Assembly: GCA_016872385.1 (NCBI GenBank)
Contig: VGZV01000026.1
Coordinates: 1-38,547, forward strand
DNA: 38,547 nt
DNA from: SAR202 cluster bacterium
GTDB taxonomy: Bacteria > Chloroflexota > Dehalococcoidia > Lucifugimonadales > UBA3495
Reading direction: 5' to 3'
Part shown: positions 30,954 through 38,547 of the stretch, one piece after another
How positions within the stretch are numbered: the stretch's first letter is position 1
Layout of the letters: every line of letters begins with the position of its first letter
Translations under genes and position numbers: made by a program
The notes under the pieces: generated by a model
Told to the model about the DNA's origin: nothing
Databases searched by the model: none
What the model saw: only the letters and a program-made list of their open reading frames with translations

Positions 30954-31933
30954 TTAAGCTCCGGGTGCGACGCCGCACTGGGGCGCTTTAGTGGGCATGA
31001 AGCCAAAGTCCACCCCAGCCTTAACCTGACGCCCGTCCATGGTCATGTCCTTTACCGCTACATGGACCAGCCAGTAGCCCTCAGCACCGGGGGGCGCCGC
31101 CGTGGCCTGCGCCGGCAGTCGGTGCGTCAAAGCGGTGGAAGTGGGTAAATGCCGGGCCGGGTTCCTCTCCGGCGCAGAAGCGGCCGCGGATGCCCATGCC
31201 GAAATAGATCAACTCTTTGCCTGGGGCGCTTACCGGCTTGTCGTATTGAAGGAAAAGAATCTGGTCGTTGCCCAAATCCAGCCATTCATGCTCCGGCAAG
31301 GGAGCGTTAAAAGGCCAGTCCACCTGCCACTTCCACTGGGTAGCGGAGGCAGGCAGCGGCGGCGTGGCTCCACCCCGGTTGGCCGCGGATGCCTTGGTGG
31401 GCATGAAATTAAAGTCCACCCCTGGTTCCACATCCCCGCCGCTCATGGGGGAATTAAAGGGACGCACTGCGGCGTGAATCAGCCAGTAGCCCTCCGCGCC
31501 TGGCGCGCCGCCGTGACCAGCGTCCGGGGTTGGGGACTTGAGCCGGTGGAAGTGGGTATACGCAGGGTTAGGTTGCTCCTCCAAATAGAAGCGGGCTTTC
31601 TCACCGGTGCCCACCCACATCAACTTCTTGTCGGCGGCGGTCACTGGCTTATCGTAGTGCAGGAACAAAGGCGTGCCGCCGCCCACGTCCACCAGCAAAT
31701 GGTCCGGAAGGGGAACGTCAAAAGGCCACGCGTTAATCAGCTTCCAGTCTGTTACGGAAGAAACCATCGCCGATGACGATGTACCCGGCGGGCCAGCGGC
31801 CCCCTGTGGCCCCGGCAGGTCCTGCTGGACCCGTGGGCCCCGCGGCTCCGGCGCAGGCGGCGGCGGCCAGGCTCCCGGCAGCCACCAGGCTGGCCAGCAG
31901 CCATTTACCTCGGAAAAATTTGAACACTGGCAT
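30954..31933 (-). pseudogene. Two-repeat lipoprotein with collagen-like linker, two frameshifts
   Basis: From ATG 31933 (AAAGGAG upstream) it opens with a lipoprotein signal (LVAAGSLAAAACAG) and a collagen-like GPTGPAGPAG. At the C4 run 31810-31813 one base is extra; the next frame continues PQGAAGPPGTSSS and then two tandem repeats of about 115 residues. Each has WPF-x-PLP, LFL-(H/Q)-YDKPV, a THFHR motif and GHGGAP...EGYWL-(I/V)-H, ending GVDF-x-FMPTKA. In repeat 2 the G6 run at 31089-31094 has one extra base, so the frame stops at GHGGAPRC; the sister frame completes EGYWLVHVAVKDM through FGFMPTKAP to TAA at 30954. I know no function. The repeated His pairs suggest metal or haem binding. 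Confidence 0.75.
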
Positions 31934-32048
31934 GATAATACTCCTTTTGGTAGAGTGAAATTGTTAGAAATCGCTCATTTGATGATAGGCTTGAAGAGCG
32001 GCTAAGGATGTCGGCGTCCCGACAAAATCCGGGACTGGGGAGGTTGCC

Positions 32049-32797
32049 ATGCCCAGACTGGTGCCGTGGAGCAAGAAAAACTCCAGAGGCGGGCTGCATT
32101 CTAGTGTGGATACAGTTGCTGTGCACTTGCAGCAGGTGGAGGTGTTTGCCGGGCTGGAAGAAAAGGCTCTGGAACGCGTTGCCGAAATTTTTGTAATGCG
32201 GGGATGCGTCCGTGGGACAGTGTTCTTCACCCCGGAAGACGCTGCCGAGCGGCTGTTTGTGCTGAAATCAGGCCAGGCGGAGCTTTACCGGCTGACCCCC
32301 GGAGGCCGCAGGCTGATGATGCGCCGTATTGGGCCGGGGACCATTTTTGGCGAGATGGGGTTGCTGGGGCAGAGTATGCAGCATTGCTTTGCCGAGGCCC
32401 TGGAAGACAGCCTGGTTTGTGTGGGCACTCGGGACGACGTGCTGACAATCCTGCGCTCCAACCCGGACGTGGCGCTGGCGATGCTGGATGCGGTGGGTCG
32501 GCGCTCAAGCATCTGGAGGAGCAGCTGGAGCAGGCGGCTTTCAGCCCGGTGCGGGCCCGGCTGGCTGGGTTTCTGCTGGCCCATGCCAGCGAGGCGGGCG
32601 GCCTGGTCTCCGGTTATACCCACGAGCAGATAGGCAACTCTATTGGAGCGTTGCGTCAAACCGTCACTCAGGCGCTGGGGGACATGCAGAACGCCGGCTT
32701 GGTGGAAGTGGGGCACAAAAAAGTGCGGGTTGTGGACCGGGCGGGACTCCAGGCAGTGGCTCAAGACGCCGCGCCCAGCGCCGCTGGCGGAGCTTGA
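32049..32797 (+). pseudogene. Crp/Fnr-family regulator, frameshifted between sensor and HTH
   Basis: The N-terminal half from ATG 32049 is a cyclic-nucleotide-type beta-roll: LQQVEVFAGLEEKALERVAEIF, GTVFFTPEDAAERLFVLKSGQAELYRL and GPGTIFGEMGLLGQ. The cAMP-contact Arg-Ser pair is not seen (QSMQHCFAEA), so the ligand is unclear. After LAMLDAVGRR near 32503 the frame is lost. One base over, it resumes LKHLEEQLEQAAFSPVRARLAGFLL, then the HTH YTHEQIGNSIGALRQTVTQALGDMQNAGLV, to a stop at 32797. A single missing base (CGC CTC to CGCTC) explains this. It is divergent from the lipoprotein/DUF3179/cytochrome group, the usual position of its regulator. Confidence 0.85.
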
Positions 32798-32809
32798 CCT
32801 GGGCTGGTT

Positions 32810-34126
32810 TTACTGCAGCCGCCACAGATGCCGGAAGCGCAGCCCGATAAATGCCGTTATGGCAAAGGCGGCCACTCCGGCCAGAAATACCGCACGCTGG
32901 GGCCCCAGCGCTCCTTCTGCGGCCAGCAGCCCCAGAATTAAACTCCCCACTGGCTGAAAACCATGGTCAACCACGTACATGCTGGTGATTCTGCCCCGCA
33001 GGTGGTCTGGCGTCCTGGACTGGAACAGCGCGTTATTTGCCAGCCGGAAACCTGTATTGAAAAACCCCATAAGTCCCATCAGAGCCAGCGACAGCCCCAG
33101 ACGGGATGAGAGTCCAAAAAGGGCCAGGCATATAGTCACAAGGAGAAGCGCCCCTATGACAACGCGGCCGCGGCTTTGAAAGTTGCCCAGGGAAGCGATG
33201 GCCAGCGTAGCTGTCAATGACCCTACGCCCATGCAGGCGCCCAACAACCCCAGTACCAACGGCCCTCCACGGAGCACGTCTACCGCAAAAACCGAAAGCA
33301 AGTTCTGCGTGGAGTGGATGAACAGGGAGGGCACAAAGACCAGCACTATCAAAAGCAGAATTGTCGTATCGCTTCGGATATACCGGAGACCCTCTGCAAA
33401 GCTCTTGAGGACTGAGCCGGAGTCCTTAGTGCCTTCCCGGTAAGGCGTGCCCATGGGCAGGGTGATGAGGAAGACCATCAGATAGGCTGCGCTCTGGACA
33501 AAGAAGTTGCCTGCAACGCCCAGAGTGGCAATCAGGACGCCGCTGATTAATGGCGCAGTGCTCTGCAAGATACCGTTGGCAGCGTTGTTGAGGGCGATGG
33601 CGTTGGTTAGGTCATGGGGCGGCACCGTGTTGACCACCAGGGCTTGGCGCAGCGGCTGAATTATAGAAGCATCCAACCCTAGCAGAAAGCTGAAGACCAG
33701 GGCGTGGACCATCGTAACCCTATCCAGAGCCACGTCCACGGCGAAGAGAAATGCGGTCACAACCAGAAACACTTGGGCCAGTAAAAAGAGCTTCTTCCGG
33801 TCCCAACGGTCAATGGCGACGCCAGCCAGGGGGCCGACCAGCAGGATAGGCAATGCCCGGATCCCCAGCACCGTACCCACCCAAAACGCCGAATCAGTAA
33901 GCTGGAAGACCAGCCAGCCCAGGGCAATCTGCTGGACTTGATTTCCCCCGCCAATAAAAGCGCCGCTAATCCACAAATAACGGAAGTTCCGGTTCTTGAG
34001 GGCGGAGAAGGTTTGCAGGCGGCGGGTGTGCGTATCACCTGCCGGTGTGAGGGAGCCTGGGGGATTTTGCCCAGTGCGGCTCAAAAGATTGAACCCTCTT
34101 CCCGGCAATTGTAGTTGCAGGAGCAA
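32810..34126 (-). CDS. MFS exporter (EntS-like)
   Basis: A membrane protein of up to 438 residues with twelve predicted spans, of the MFS_3 branch. RNFRYLWISGAFIGGGNQVQQIALGWLVFQLT opens the membrane part, GPLAGVAIDRWDRKKLFLL is motif A, and RTPDHLRGRITSMYVVDHG comes near the end, as in EntS and related drug or siderophore exporters. The start is unsure: the frame begins at a TTG at 34126, and the first 45 residues are not typical, so translation may begin downstream at another rare start. It converges on the Crp-like gene with 12 bases between. Confidence 0.82.
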   Translation of the reverse strand: MLLQLQLPGRGFNLLSRTGQNPPGSLTPAGDTHTRRLQTFSALKNRNFRYLWISGAFIGGGNQVQQIALGWLVFQLTDSAFWVGTVLGIRALPILLVGPLAGVAIDRWDRKKLFLLAQVFLVVTAFLFAVDVALDRVTMVHALVFSFLLGLDASIIQPLRQALVVNTVPPHDLTNAIALNNAANGILQSTAPLISGVLIATLGVAGNFFVQSAAYLMVFLITLPMGTPYREGTKDSGSVLKSFAEGLRYIRSDTTILLLIVLVFVPSLFIHSTQNLLSVFAVDVLRGGPLVLGLLGACMGVGSLTATLAIASLGNFQSRGRVVIGALLLVTICLALFGLSSRLGLSLALMGLMGFFNTGFRLANNALFQSRTPDHLRGRITSMYVVDHGFQPVGSLILGLLAAEGALGPQRAVFLAGVAAFAITAFIGLRFRHLWRLQ

Positions 34127-34180
34127 CTACGCCTGGGATTATAGGTTACCGCATCTCATGTGTCAAAAGTTCCGAAAGAC

Positions 34181-34325
34181 CGGTAGTGTAGCAATTTGGG
34201 CCTCGTCGTTCCGGCGTAAGCCGGAATCCAGGAGTTACCGCGACTTGGCGCTTTCCTGGGCACCGGCTTTCGCCGGTGCGAAGAGTGGAGTTCCTATTTG
34301 CTACACAGCATACTGATACACTACC
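34181..34325. repeat. Repeat F, copy 2
   Basis: GGTAGTGTAGCAAT faces ATTTGCTACAC, with TGATACACTACC at the far end. Inside are GTTCCGGCGTAAGCCGGAAT and CACCGGCTTTCGCCGGTG hairpins. Beyond it, CCTTAAGCAACCTGATACA (about 34366) matches the tail of copy 1, suggesting two overlapping or nested copies. The rest of 34127-34386 holds nothing else I can name. Confidence 0.55.
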
Positions 34326-34386
34326 GTGCGTTGCTGGACCCCGCGTCGTCGGGGTGGCCAGATAAGCCTTAAGCAACCTGATACAT

Positions 34387-34426
34387 TGAAAAACCAGACC
34401 GGCCCCGGAAAACTCCGGGGACGGTC
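34387..34426 (-). terminator. Intrinsic terminator of the first solute-binding gene
   Basis: On the minus strand GACCGTCCCCGG pairs with CCGGGGCCGGTC (one mismatch) around AGTTTT, followed by TGGTTTTTC. It lies about 30 bases after the stop of the gene at 34456. Confidence 0.85.
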
Positions 34427-34455
34427 TTTGTTGCTATTGTGGGATGCCGGGGCTG

Positions 34456-36237
34456 CTACTGGTTAAACCACAGGTGGTTCACCCGGATGCGCCCGTCAAA
34501 GCGGGGCTTGAAGTTCAGCTTGGCATTCTTACCGTACACCACCGGCAGCTTGAACCCAAAGACGAACAACGCATCGTCGTGCATCTTGTCCGCCAGCTTC
34601 TGCATGGCCGCCTGGCGTTCCGTGCCGGAGGCTGCCAGGGCCATGGGCAACTGCTCCTGGAACCCGCCTGGGGCGGTGTCGCACACCAGGGAGCGTGGGA
34701 AGACACAGCTCATGTAGAAGTTAGCCTGTCGTCCAAAGTCCAGAGTCTCGTTGGATGGCTCGTTCTCCATCAAATCGCCGTAGGGGCACAGGGAGCCCTT
34801 TTCCACGCCCTTTTTGAAGTCGTCCATGGTAGGCTTGTCCTTGGCCGGGTCGCCGCCGCGGTCAGTGATTACCTGGTTGACCGACTTGCCGATGCCGCAG
34901 GTGGTGCGGCTAGTGCGGACCCCAGGCTCAATGACGTAAATCTTGGCGTTGATGCCAACCTGGGTCAGGTAGGAGTGGTAGGCCTCGTACACCTCCACCT
35001 GCTTAGGGATGCGGGCGGAGCGGCCATAGATGCCGATTTCCACCTTGGGATCGTAGTTGGCTTGTTTCAGCAGCTCCTTGGCCTTGGCTGGGTCATACTT
35101 GTAGGGTGCGGTGTTGGCCTTGGTGGAGCCGGTGACGCCGTCCCAGATGATGTTGCCCACGCACTCCGTCAAGCCATTGTATACGGCGTTTATCAGCTCC
35201 TGGCAGTTGACTGCGTGGTTAATGGCCTGGCGCACTTCCTTCTTCTTCAGTTCCGGGTGCCACAGGGTGTTGATGGTGAAGGCGAAGACTTCCGCGGAGC
35301 TGCCGAAGGCGATGTTCTCCTTGGCCAGACTCTTGGCGGAGTCCACGCCCGCATCCCAGGCCAGGTCTGCTTCACCAGCCTTGATCATCGCGGTCATGAC
35401 TGTGGTCTCGTTGCGCCACACCCACTTGACGTTCTTGATGGCGGGCTTCTGGAACTCGTAGTGGTTGCCCACCGTCACGTAGTTGGGGTTGGCCTCCTGG
35501 GTAATGGACACGCCGGGCGTCCACTCCTTCAGGACGTAGGGGCCAAAGCCAATGACGCTGCGGGTGCGGGACTCAATGGTGGGGTTGGCTTGCAGGTAGC
35601 CGGGGGCCTGGACGCCCGCGAAGAAGGCGGTGTTGGGGAAGATGGGGCAGGCCTGGTCGCAGACAATGTCCAGGGTGTATTCGTCAATGGCTGCTGGCTT
35701 AAACCCGCTGGTGTAGGGGAAGCTGGAGTTGTTGTTGGCGCCCACGCCCAGGTAGGCCAGGCTGGGCACGGCGGCCTGGGCATTGTAAGCCTCGCCGTTG
35801 GTAAACTTCACCCCCTGGCGCAGCTTGAACCGCCAGGTGTTGGGGGCGGTCTGGCTCCAGCTTTCCGTGGCGGTGGTAGGCACCACGCGCTGGTCGTCGC
35901 CCGACTGCCAGGTAAGGGGTTCCGCCACGTTGTCCCGGGTGACGTAGGCGTTGGTGGAGGCCCCGATGGACTGGAAGGGGTTTATCTGGGATGGCTCTTC
36001 CGGCATCACCAGGGTGATGCTGTCCTTGGCTGATACGATTCCAGTGGGTTTGGGCGTGACCGTAGGCCCAGGAGTGGCCACCACAATGGGCAACGGCGTA
36101 TTAACCGCGGTGGGCGCAGCGGCGGTAGCTCTGGGAGCCGTTGTGGGCGTGGCTGCCGTGCCGCAAGCAATGGCAAATACTGCTAATAGTGCTAGCAAGC
36201 CAGCTAGGGAGATTCTGCCGAAGGGTAATGTTCCCAT
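34456..36237 (-). CDS. Family-5 ABC solute-binding lipoprotein (1)
   Basis: A 593-residue SBP_bac_5 protein (peptide/nickel/oligosaccharide class). The signal ends LLAVFAIACG (lipobox), then a Thr/Pro/Ala linker, then the binding fold: SITLVMPEEPSQINPFQS, NVAEPLTWQ, NTWRFKLRQGVKFTNGEAYNAQAAV, GFGPYVLKEWTPGVSI, VRQAINHAVNCQELI and DPAKAKELLKQANYD. It has extra cysteines unusual for the family (CDQACP, NCQELINAVYNGLTEC, TTCG, SLCP, MSC and VCD), nearly all conserved in the paralogue upstream, so disulfides are likely. No permease or ATPase gene is in the window. An AT-rich gap with its own regulatory potential separates it from the paralogue. Confidence 0.92.
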   Translation of the reverse strand: MGTLPFGRISLAGLLALLAVFAIACGTAATPTTAPRATAAAPTAVNTPLPIVVATPGPTVTPKPTGIVSAKDSITLVMPEEPSQINPFQSIGASTNAYVTRDNVAEPLTWQSGDDQRVVPTTATESWSQTAPNTWRFKLRQGVKFTNGEAYNAQAAVPSLAYLGVGANNNSSFPYTSGFKPAAIDEYTLDIVCDQACPIFPNTAFFAGVQAPGYLQANPTIESRTRSVIGFGPYVLKEWTPGVSITQEANPNYVTVGNHYEFQKPAIKNVKWVWRNETTVMTAMIKAGEADLAWDAGVDSAKSLAKENIAFGSSAEVFAFTINTLWHPELKKKEVRQAINHAVNCQELINAVYNGLTECVGNIIWDGVTGSTKANTAPYKYDPAKAKELLKQANYDPKVEIGIYGRSARIPKQVEVYEAYHSYLTQVGINAKIYVIEPGVRTSRTTCGIGKSVNQVITDRGGDPAKDKPTMDDFKKGVEKGSLCPYGDLMENEPSNETLDFGRQANFYMSCVFPRSLVCDTAPGGFQEQLPMALAASGTERQAAMQKLADKMHDDALFVFGFKLPVVYGKNAKLNFKPRFDGRIRVNHLWFNQ

Positions 36238-36464
36238 GTTACTCTCCTGCCACTAGATGGTGAAAGGATACACCAGCGCCTCCAATACTGGCAATATAAT
36301 AACTATGTTGCCAAATAATCATAAGCGGTATATATGAATGTCGTAAGAGTATAATCTATTATCGTAACATATGGTAGCTTAATAGGAGCTAATAAACGTA
36401 ATCAATATGAAAGAATCAGTAAATCCAAAGGCTATCTTCTGTCTGATCGCTGGGGAAGACACGG
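36238..36464. other. A/T-rich interval between the paralogous solute-binding genes
   Basis: This 227-base stretch is the most A/T-rich of the window. It should hold the promoter of the gene ending at 34456, with several TATA-like sextets on the minus strand, but none has a convincing -35 partner. I see no coding frame or repeat in it. Confidence 0.4.
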
Positions 36465-36502
36465 AAAAAGGGCAGGGGCGATCATTCAAATCGCCCCCGC
36501 CC
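36465..36502 (-). terminator. Intrinsic terminator of the second solute-binding gene
   Basis: On the minus strand GGGCGGGGGCGAT pairs with ATCGCCCCTGCCC (one wobble) around TTGAATG, followed by TTTTTCC. It ends transcription about 44 bases after the stop at 36546, so the two paralogues are separate transcripts. Confidence 0.88.
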
Positions 36503-36545
36503 GTGATGCCGGTAAAGACTATTATGGTGCAGCGCCGTAATGAGG

Positions 36546-38312
36546 TTATGGGCTGAACCACATGGTGCTCACGCGGACCCGGCGGTCAAACCGGGGTTTC
36601 CAGTTGAGCTTGGAATGCACCGCGTACACCACGGGAGGCTCAAACATGGGAATAACCAGAGCGTCGTCGTGCACTCGGTCAGCCAGGGCGGCCATCAAGC
36701 GCTGGCGCTCCACTCCAGAGGCGGCCTGGGCTGCGGCTAGTTGTTCCTGAAGTCCGCCGGGGCTGGGGTCGCAAATGAAGGACAGCGGCCTGGTGCAGTT
36801 CAGGTAGTTGTTGGCGGGGGTGCCGTAGTCCAGGTTTTCCAGAGAGAGCTGGTTCTCCATGGTGTCGGCTTGGGGGCAGGTGGCTCCGCCTTTGTCCAGG
36901 GCGGCCTGCATGTCTGCCAGGGTGGGCTTATCCTTGGCCGGGTCCTTGCCCTGGGCCTGGAGCACCTCAATCAGGGCCTGGCCCGCGCCACACTCGCGCA
37001 GTTTGCGCCACTGAGCCGGTTCCACCACGCCAATTTCTGCGGTGATGCCCACATTCTTCAGGTAGGCCTGCATAGCCTCGTACACTTCGGGTAGTTTGGG
37101 AATGCGGTTGGCCCGGCCCATGATTCTTATTTTGTTCTTGGGGTCATAACCTGCCTCCTGCAGGAGCTGCTTGGAAAGGGTTGGGTTGTACTCGTAGGGT
37201 GCGGTGTTACTCTGGGTTGCTCCGGTAACCCCGGGCCAGGCAAAGTTGCCCCGGCAAGGAGGGAGTCCGCCGTAGAGCGTTTCCACAATCTCTTTGCAGT
37301 TAATGGCGTGGACGATGGCCAGCCGAACTTTCTTCTTCTTAAGCTCCGGGTGCCACAGAGTGTTGACGTGGAACTGGAACACTTCAGCAGAGCTGCCGGA
37401 GCGGATCATCTCCTTGGGCAGGGCCTTGGTCGCCTCCACCCCCACGTCCCAGGCAATATCCGCCTCTCCGGCTTTGACCATGGCGGTGGCTACAGTGGGT
37501 TCGTTGCGCCAAAACCACTTGGCGTTGCGAATGTAGGGTTTCTGAAACTCCTTGTGATTGCCGCCGGGAGTGTAGCCGTCGTACACCTCGCCAGTGATGG
37601 AAACCCCCGCTTCCCACTTGATTAGTTTGTATGGTCCGAAGCTGACCACATTGCGAGTCAGGTCCTCTTTAGTAGCGCTGGCCAGGTAGTTGGGTGCGGT
37701 GAAGTTCAGAATTGTGGACCCGCTGGGGAGTATGGGGCAAGCCAAGTCGCAGTTGATGTTCACCGTGTATTCGCCCACCGCTTCGGCCTTGTAGCCGCCG
37801 GTGAGCCGGTAGCTGGTGTTTCCGTTGGCCGCCACGCCCTGGAAAGCCAAGGAGGGCAGGGCGGCCTGGGCATTCCAGGCCTCGCCGTTGTGGAACTTGA
37901 CACCCTTGCGCAGCTCAAACTGCCAGGTGTCGGGGTCCATCTGTTTCCAGCTTTCAGTGGCCCCGGTGGGCACCACCCGCAGGTCGTCAAAGGACTGCCA
38001 GGTCAAGGCGTCCACCATGTTGTCTTTGACGGCGGACTGGGCGATGCCGCCCTGGGTTAGGAAGGGGTCCAGGGTTATAGGCTCTTCGTTCAGCACCAGG
38101 GTGATGCTGTTTCTGGCGGAAGTAATGGCAGTGGGCTTGGGCACTGCCGTGGGGGCAGCGGGTGCAGTGGCCGCCGGTGGGGTATTTGCGGGCCGGGCAG
38201 TGGCTGTGGGCTGGGTGGTGGGGGTGGCGGCGGTGCCGCATGCCGCCGCCGCCAGGGTGGCCAATGCCGCTGCGCCGGTCAACAGCTGTTGCCAGATTCT
38301 GCCGAATTGCAT
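36546..38312 (-). CDS. Family-5 ABC solute-binding lipoprotein (2)
   Basis: A 588-residue paralogue of the gene at 34456, alignable from end to end. The lipoprotein signal ends LATLAAAACG, then a Thr/Pro/Ala linker, then NSITLVLNEEPITLDPFLTQ, DTWQFELRKGVKFHNGEAWNAQAAL, SFGPYKLIKWEAGVSITGE and VRLAIVHAINCKEIVETLYGG. The same extra cysteines occur (CDLACP, INC, PPC, REC, ATCP, NC and ICD). I chose the start at 38312 because GGAGGAGG lies just upstream; the frame continues to 38348 through the promoter. Own promoter and own terminator. Substrate unknown; divergence within a duplicated pair suggests different ligands. Confidence 0.92.
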   Translation of the reverse strand: MQFGRIWQQLLTGAAALATLAAAACGTAATPTTQPTATARPANTPPAATAPAAPTAVPKPTAITSARNSITLVLNEEPITLDPFLTQGGIAQSAVKDNMVDALTWQSFDDLRVVPTGATESWKQMDPDTWQFELRKGVKFHNGEAWNAQAALPSLAFQGVAANGNTSYRLTGGYKAEAVGEYTVNINCDLACPILPSGSTILNFTAPNYLASATKEDLTRNVVSFGPYKLIKWEAGVSITGEVYDGYTPGGNHKEFQKPYIRNAKWFWRNEPTVATAMVKAGEADIAWDVGVEATKALPKEMIRSGSSAEVFQFHVNTLWHPELKKKKVRLAIVHAINCKEIVETLYGGLPPCRGNFAWPGVTGATQSNTAPYEYNPTLSKQLLQEAGYDPKNKIRIMGRANRIPKLPEVYEAMQAYLKNVGITAEIGVVEPAQWRKLRECGAGQALIEVLQAQGKDPAKDKPTLADMQAALDKGGATCPQADTMENQLSLENLDYGTPANNYLNCTRPLSFICDPSPGGLQEQLAAAQAASGVERQRLMAALADRVHDDALVIPMFEPPVVYAVHSKLNWKPRFDRRVRVSTMWFSP

Positions 38313-38338
38313 GGTTGCCTCCTCCGTGCGATGGAGGA

Positions 38339-38367
38339 AGCATACCATTACCGCAAAAACATGTCAA
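38339..38367 (-). promoter_or_regulatory. Sigma-70-type promoter of solute-binding gene 2
   Basis: On the minus strand TTGACA (complement of 38362-38367) and TATGCT (complement of 38339-38344) are exactly 17 bases apart. Transcription would start close to 38331, giving a leader of about 20 bases that contains the GGAGGAGG ribosome site. Confidence 0.8.
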
Positions 38368-38396
38368 TATAACATCTATTAGTTAACATTGTCTAA

Positions 38397-38511
38397 GAGC
38401 TTGTGTGAGAAATGCCGTCTACCCAGCCCGCTCATGGTTCGACAAGCCCCGACCTGGTCGGGATCCCGATACGTCGGGACTCACCACCAGCGGGAATTGT
38501 CACACACCCTC
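38397..38511. mobile_element. MITE copy 3, 115 bp
   Basis: The ends GAGCTTGTGTGAGAA and TTGTCACACACCCTC match the other copies, bordered by TAA on the left and TTA on the right. The middle differs from copies 1 and 2: it has TCCCGATACGTCGGGA-like hairpins and CCCCGACCTGGTCGGG. As at 26685, an IS end follows three bases later. Confidence 0.72.
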
Positions 38512-38514
38512 TTA

Positions 38515-38547
38515 GAGGTTGTCTAAAAAGATTGTCTCTGGTCATTG
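38515..38547. mobile_element. Left end of a second IS copy, cut by the window edge
   Basis: GAGGTTGTCTAAAAAG differs by one base from the left end GAGGGTGTCTAAAAAG of the IS at 26770 and stands directly after a MITE, as there. Only 33 bases are in the window, so whether an IS or just an isolated end follows cannot be seen. Confidence 0.55.

Noticed and set aside
31934..32048. An FNR or CRP binding site in the divergent region
   Set aside because: Only a half site (TTGAT at about 31978) is present and the other half does not match, so it is not called.
30683..32510. Phase variation at the C/G runs as the main explanation of the frameshifts
   Set aside because: The runs are only 3 to 6 bases, short for slipped-strand switching, and one of the four events is not in a run; decay or sequencing error is more likely, so I mention it only as an option.
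34444..36033. A 529-codon open frame on the + strand
   Set aside because: It lies fully antisense to the clear solute-binding lipoprotein gene, is Val/Gly/Leu-rich without domains, and reflects the codon bias of the real gene.

Overview
The window looks like a chromosomal segment of an uncultured, high-GC member of the Chloroflexota, probably Dehalococcoidia-like. I infer this from the EF-Tu and ribosomal protein sequences, from the gene content, and from an S18 protein with a Gly/Pro/Arg-rich N-terminus and zinc cysteines. It is mostly core genome broken up by many small palindromic repeats, one damaged insertion sequence and a few accessory pockets. No database search was possible, so names rest on recognised motifs and gene order.

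Layout. (1) 1-7740, all on +: the end of rpsR, a membrane-anchored parvulin/SurA-like protein, an AAC(6')-like acetyltransferase, hom, thrC, folE (apparently starting at ATC), a FemAB/CelD-like acetyltransferase and an MshA-like glycosyltransferase. (2) 7740-11310: repeats, a tandem GNAT protein resembling mycothiol synthase (-), a PIG-L/LmbE deacetylase (+), an EthD-like protein (-) and an SDR lacking its catalytic residues (-). The glycosyltransferase, deacetylase and tandem GNAT together suggest a mycothiol-like thiol pathway. (3) 11310-14331: a CARDB protein with an N-terminus resembling eCIS/DUF4157 leaders, repeats, a secreted CtpA-like protein that has lost its Ser and Lys, and a small zinc-ribbon protein. 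(4) 14406-20242, all on -: a strong promoter, tRNA-Thr(TGT), tRNA-Tyr, tRNA-Thr(GGT), tuf, rpmG, secE, nusG, rplK, rplA, an L10 leader with attenuator, rplJ, a SnoaL-like intruder and rplL. (5) 20381-21687: a two-gene AlbA_2/Schlafen-type module of lower GC beside the tRNA genes. (6) 21718-25126, on -: a coiled-coil secreted protein, a Pro-rich secreted protein, apbE and a ferric-reductase-like membrane protein. (7) 25540-27796: a second SDR with an altered active site, nested repeats, a MITE and a decayed IS5-family (IS427-like) element. (8) 27797-34126: an MFS transporter, a lipoprotein cytochrome c, a DUF3179 protein, a two-repeat collagen-linked lipoprotein, a Crp/Fnr regulator and a second MFS transporter. 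The DUF3179, two-repeat and Crp genes each carry one or two single-base frameshifts. (9) 34387-38547: two paralogous family-5 solute-binding lipoproteins, each with its own terminator and the second with a clear promoter, then another MITE and a second IS end at the window edge.

The most interesting leads are the AlbA_2 two-gene module, the frameshifted DUF3179/two-repeat lipoprotein/cytochrome/Crp cluster, the non-canonical start of folE, the SnoaL gene inside the rplJ-rplL operon, the eCIS-like leader on a CARDB protein, the catalytically dead CtpA and SDR proteins, and MITEs whose ends match the resident IS.
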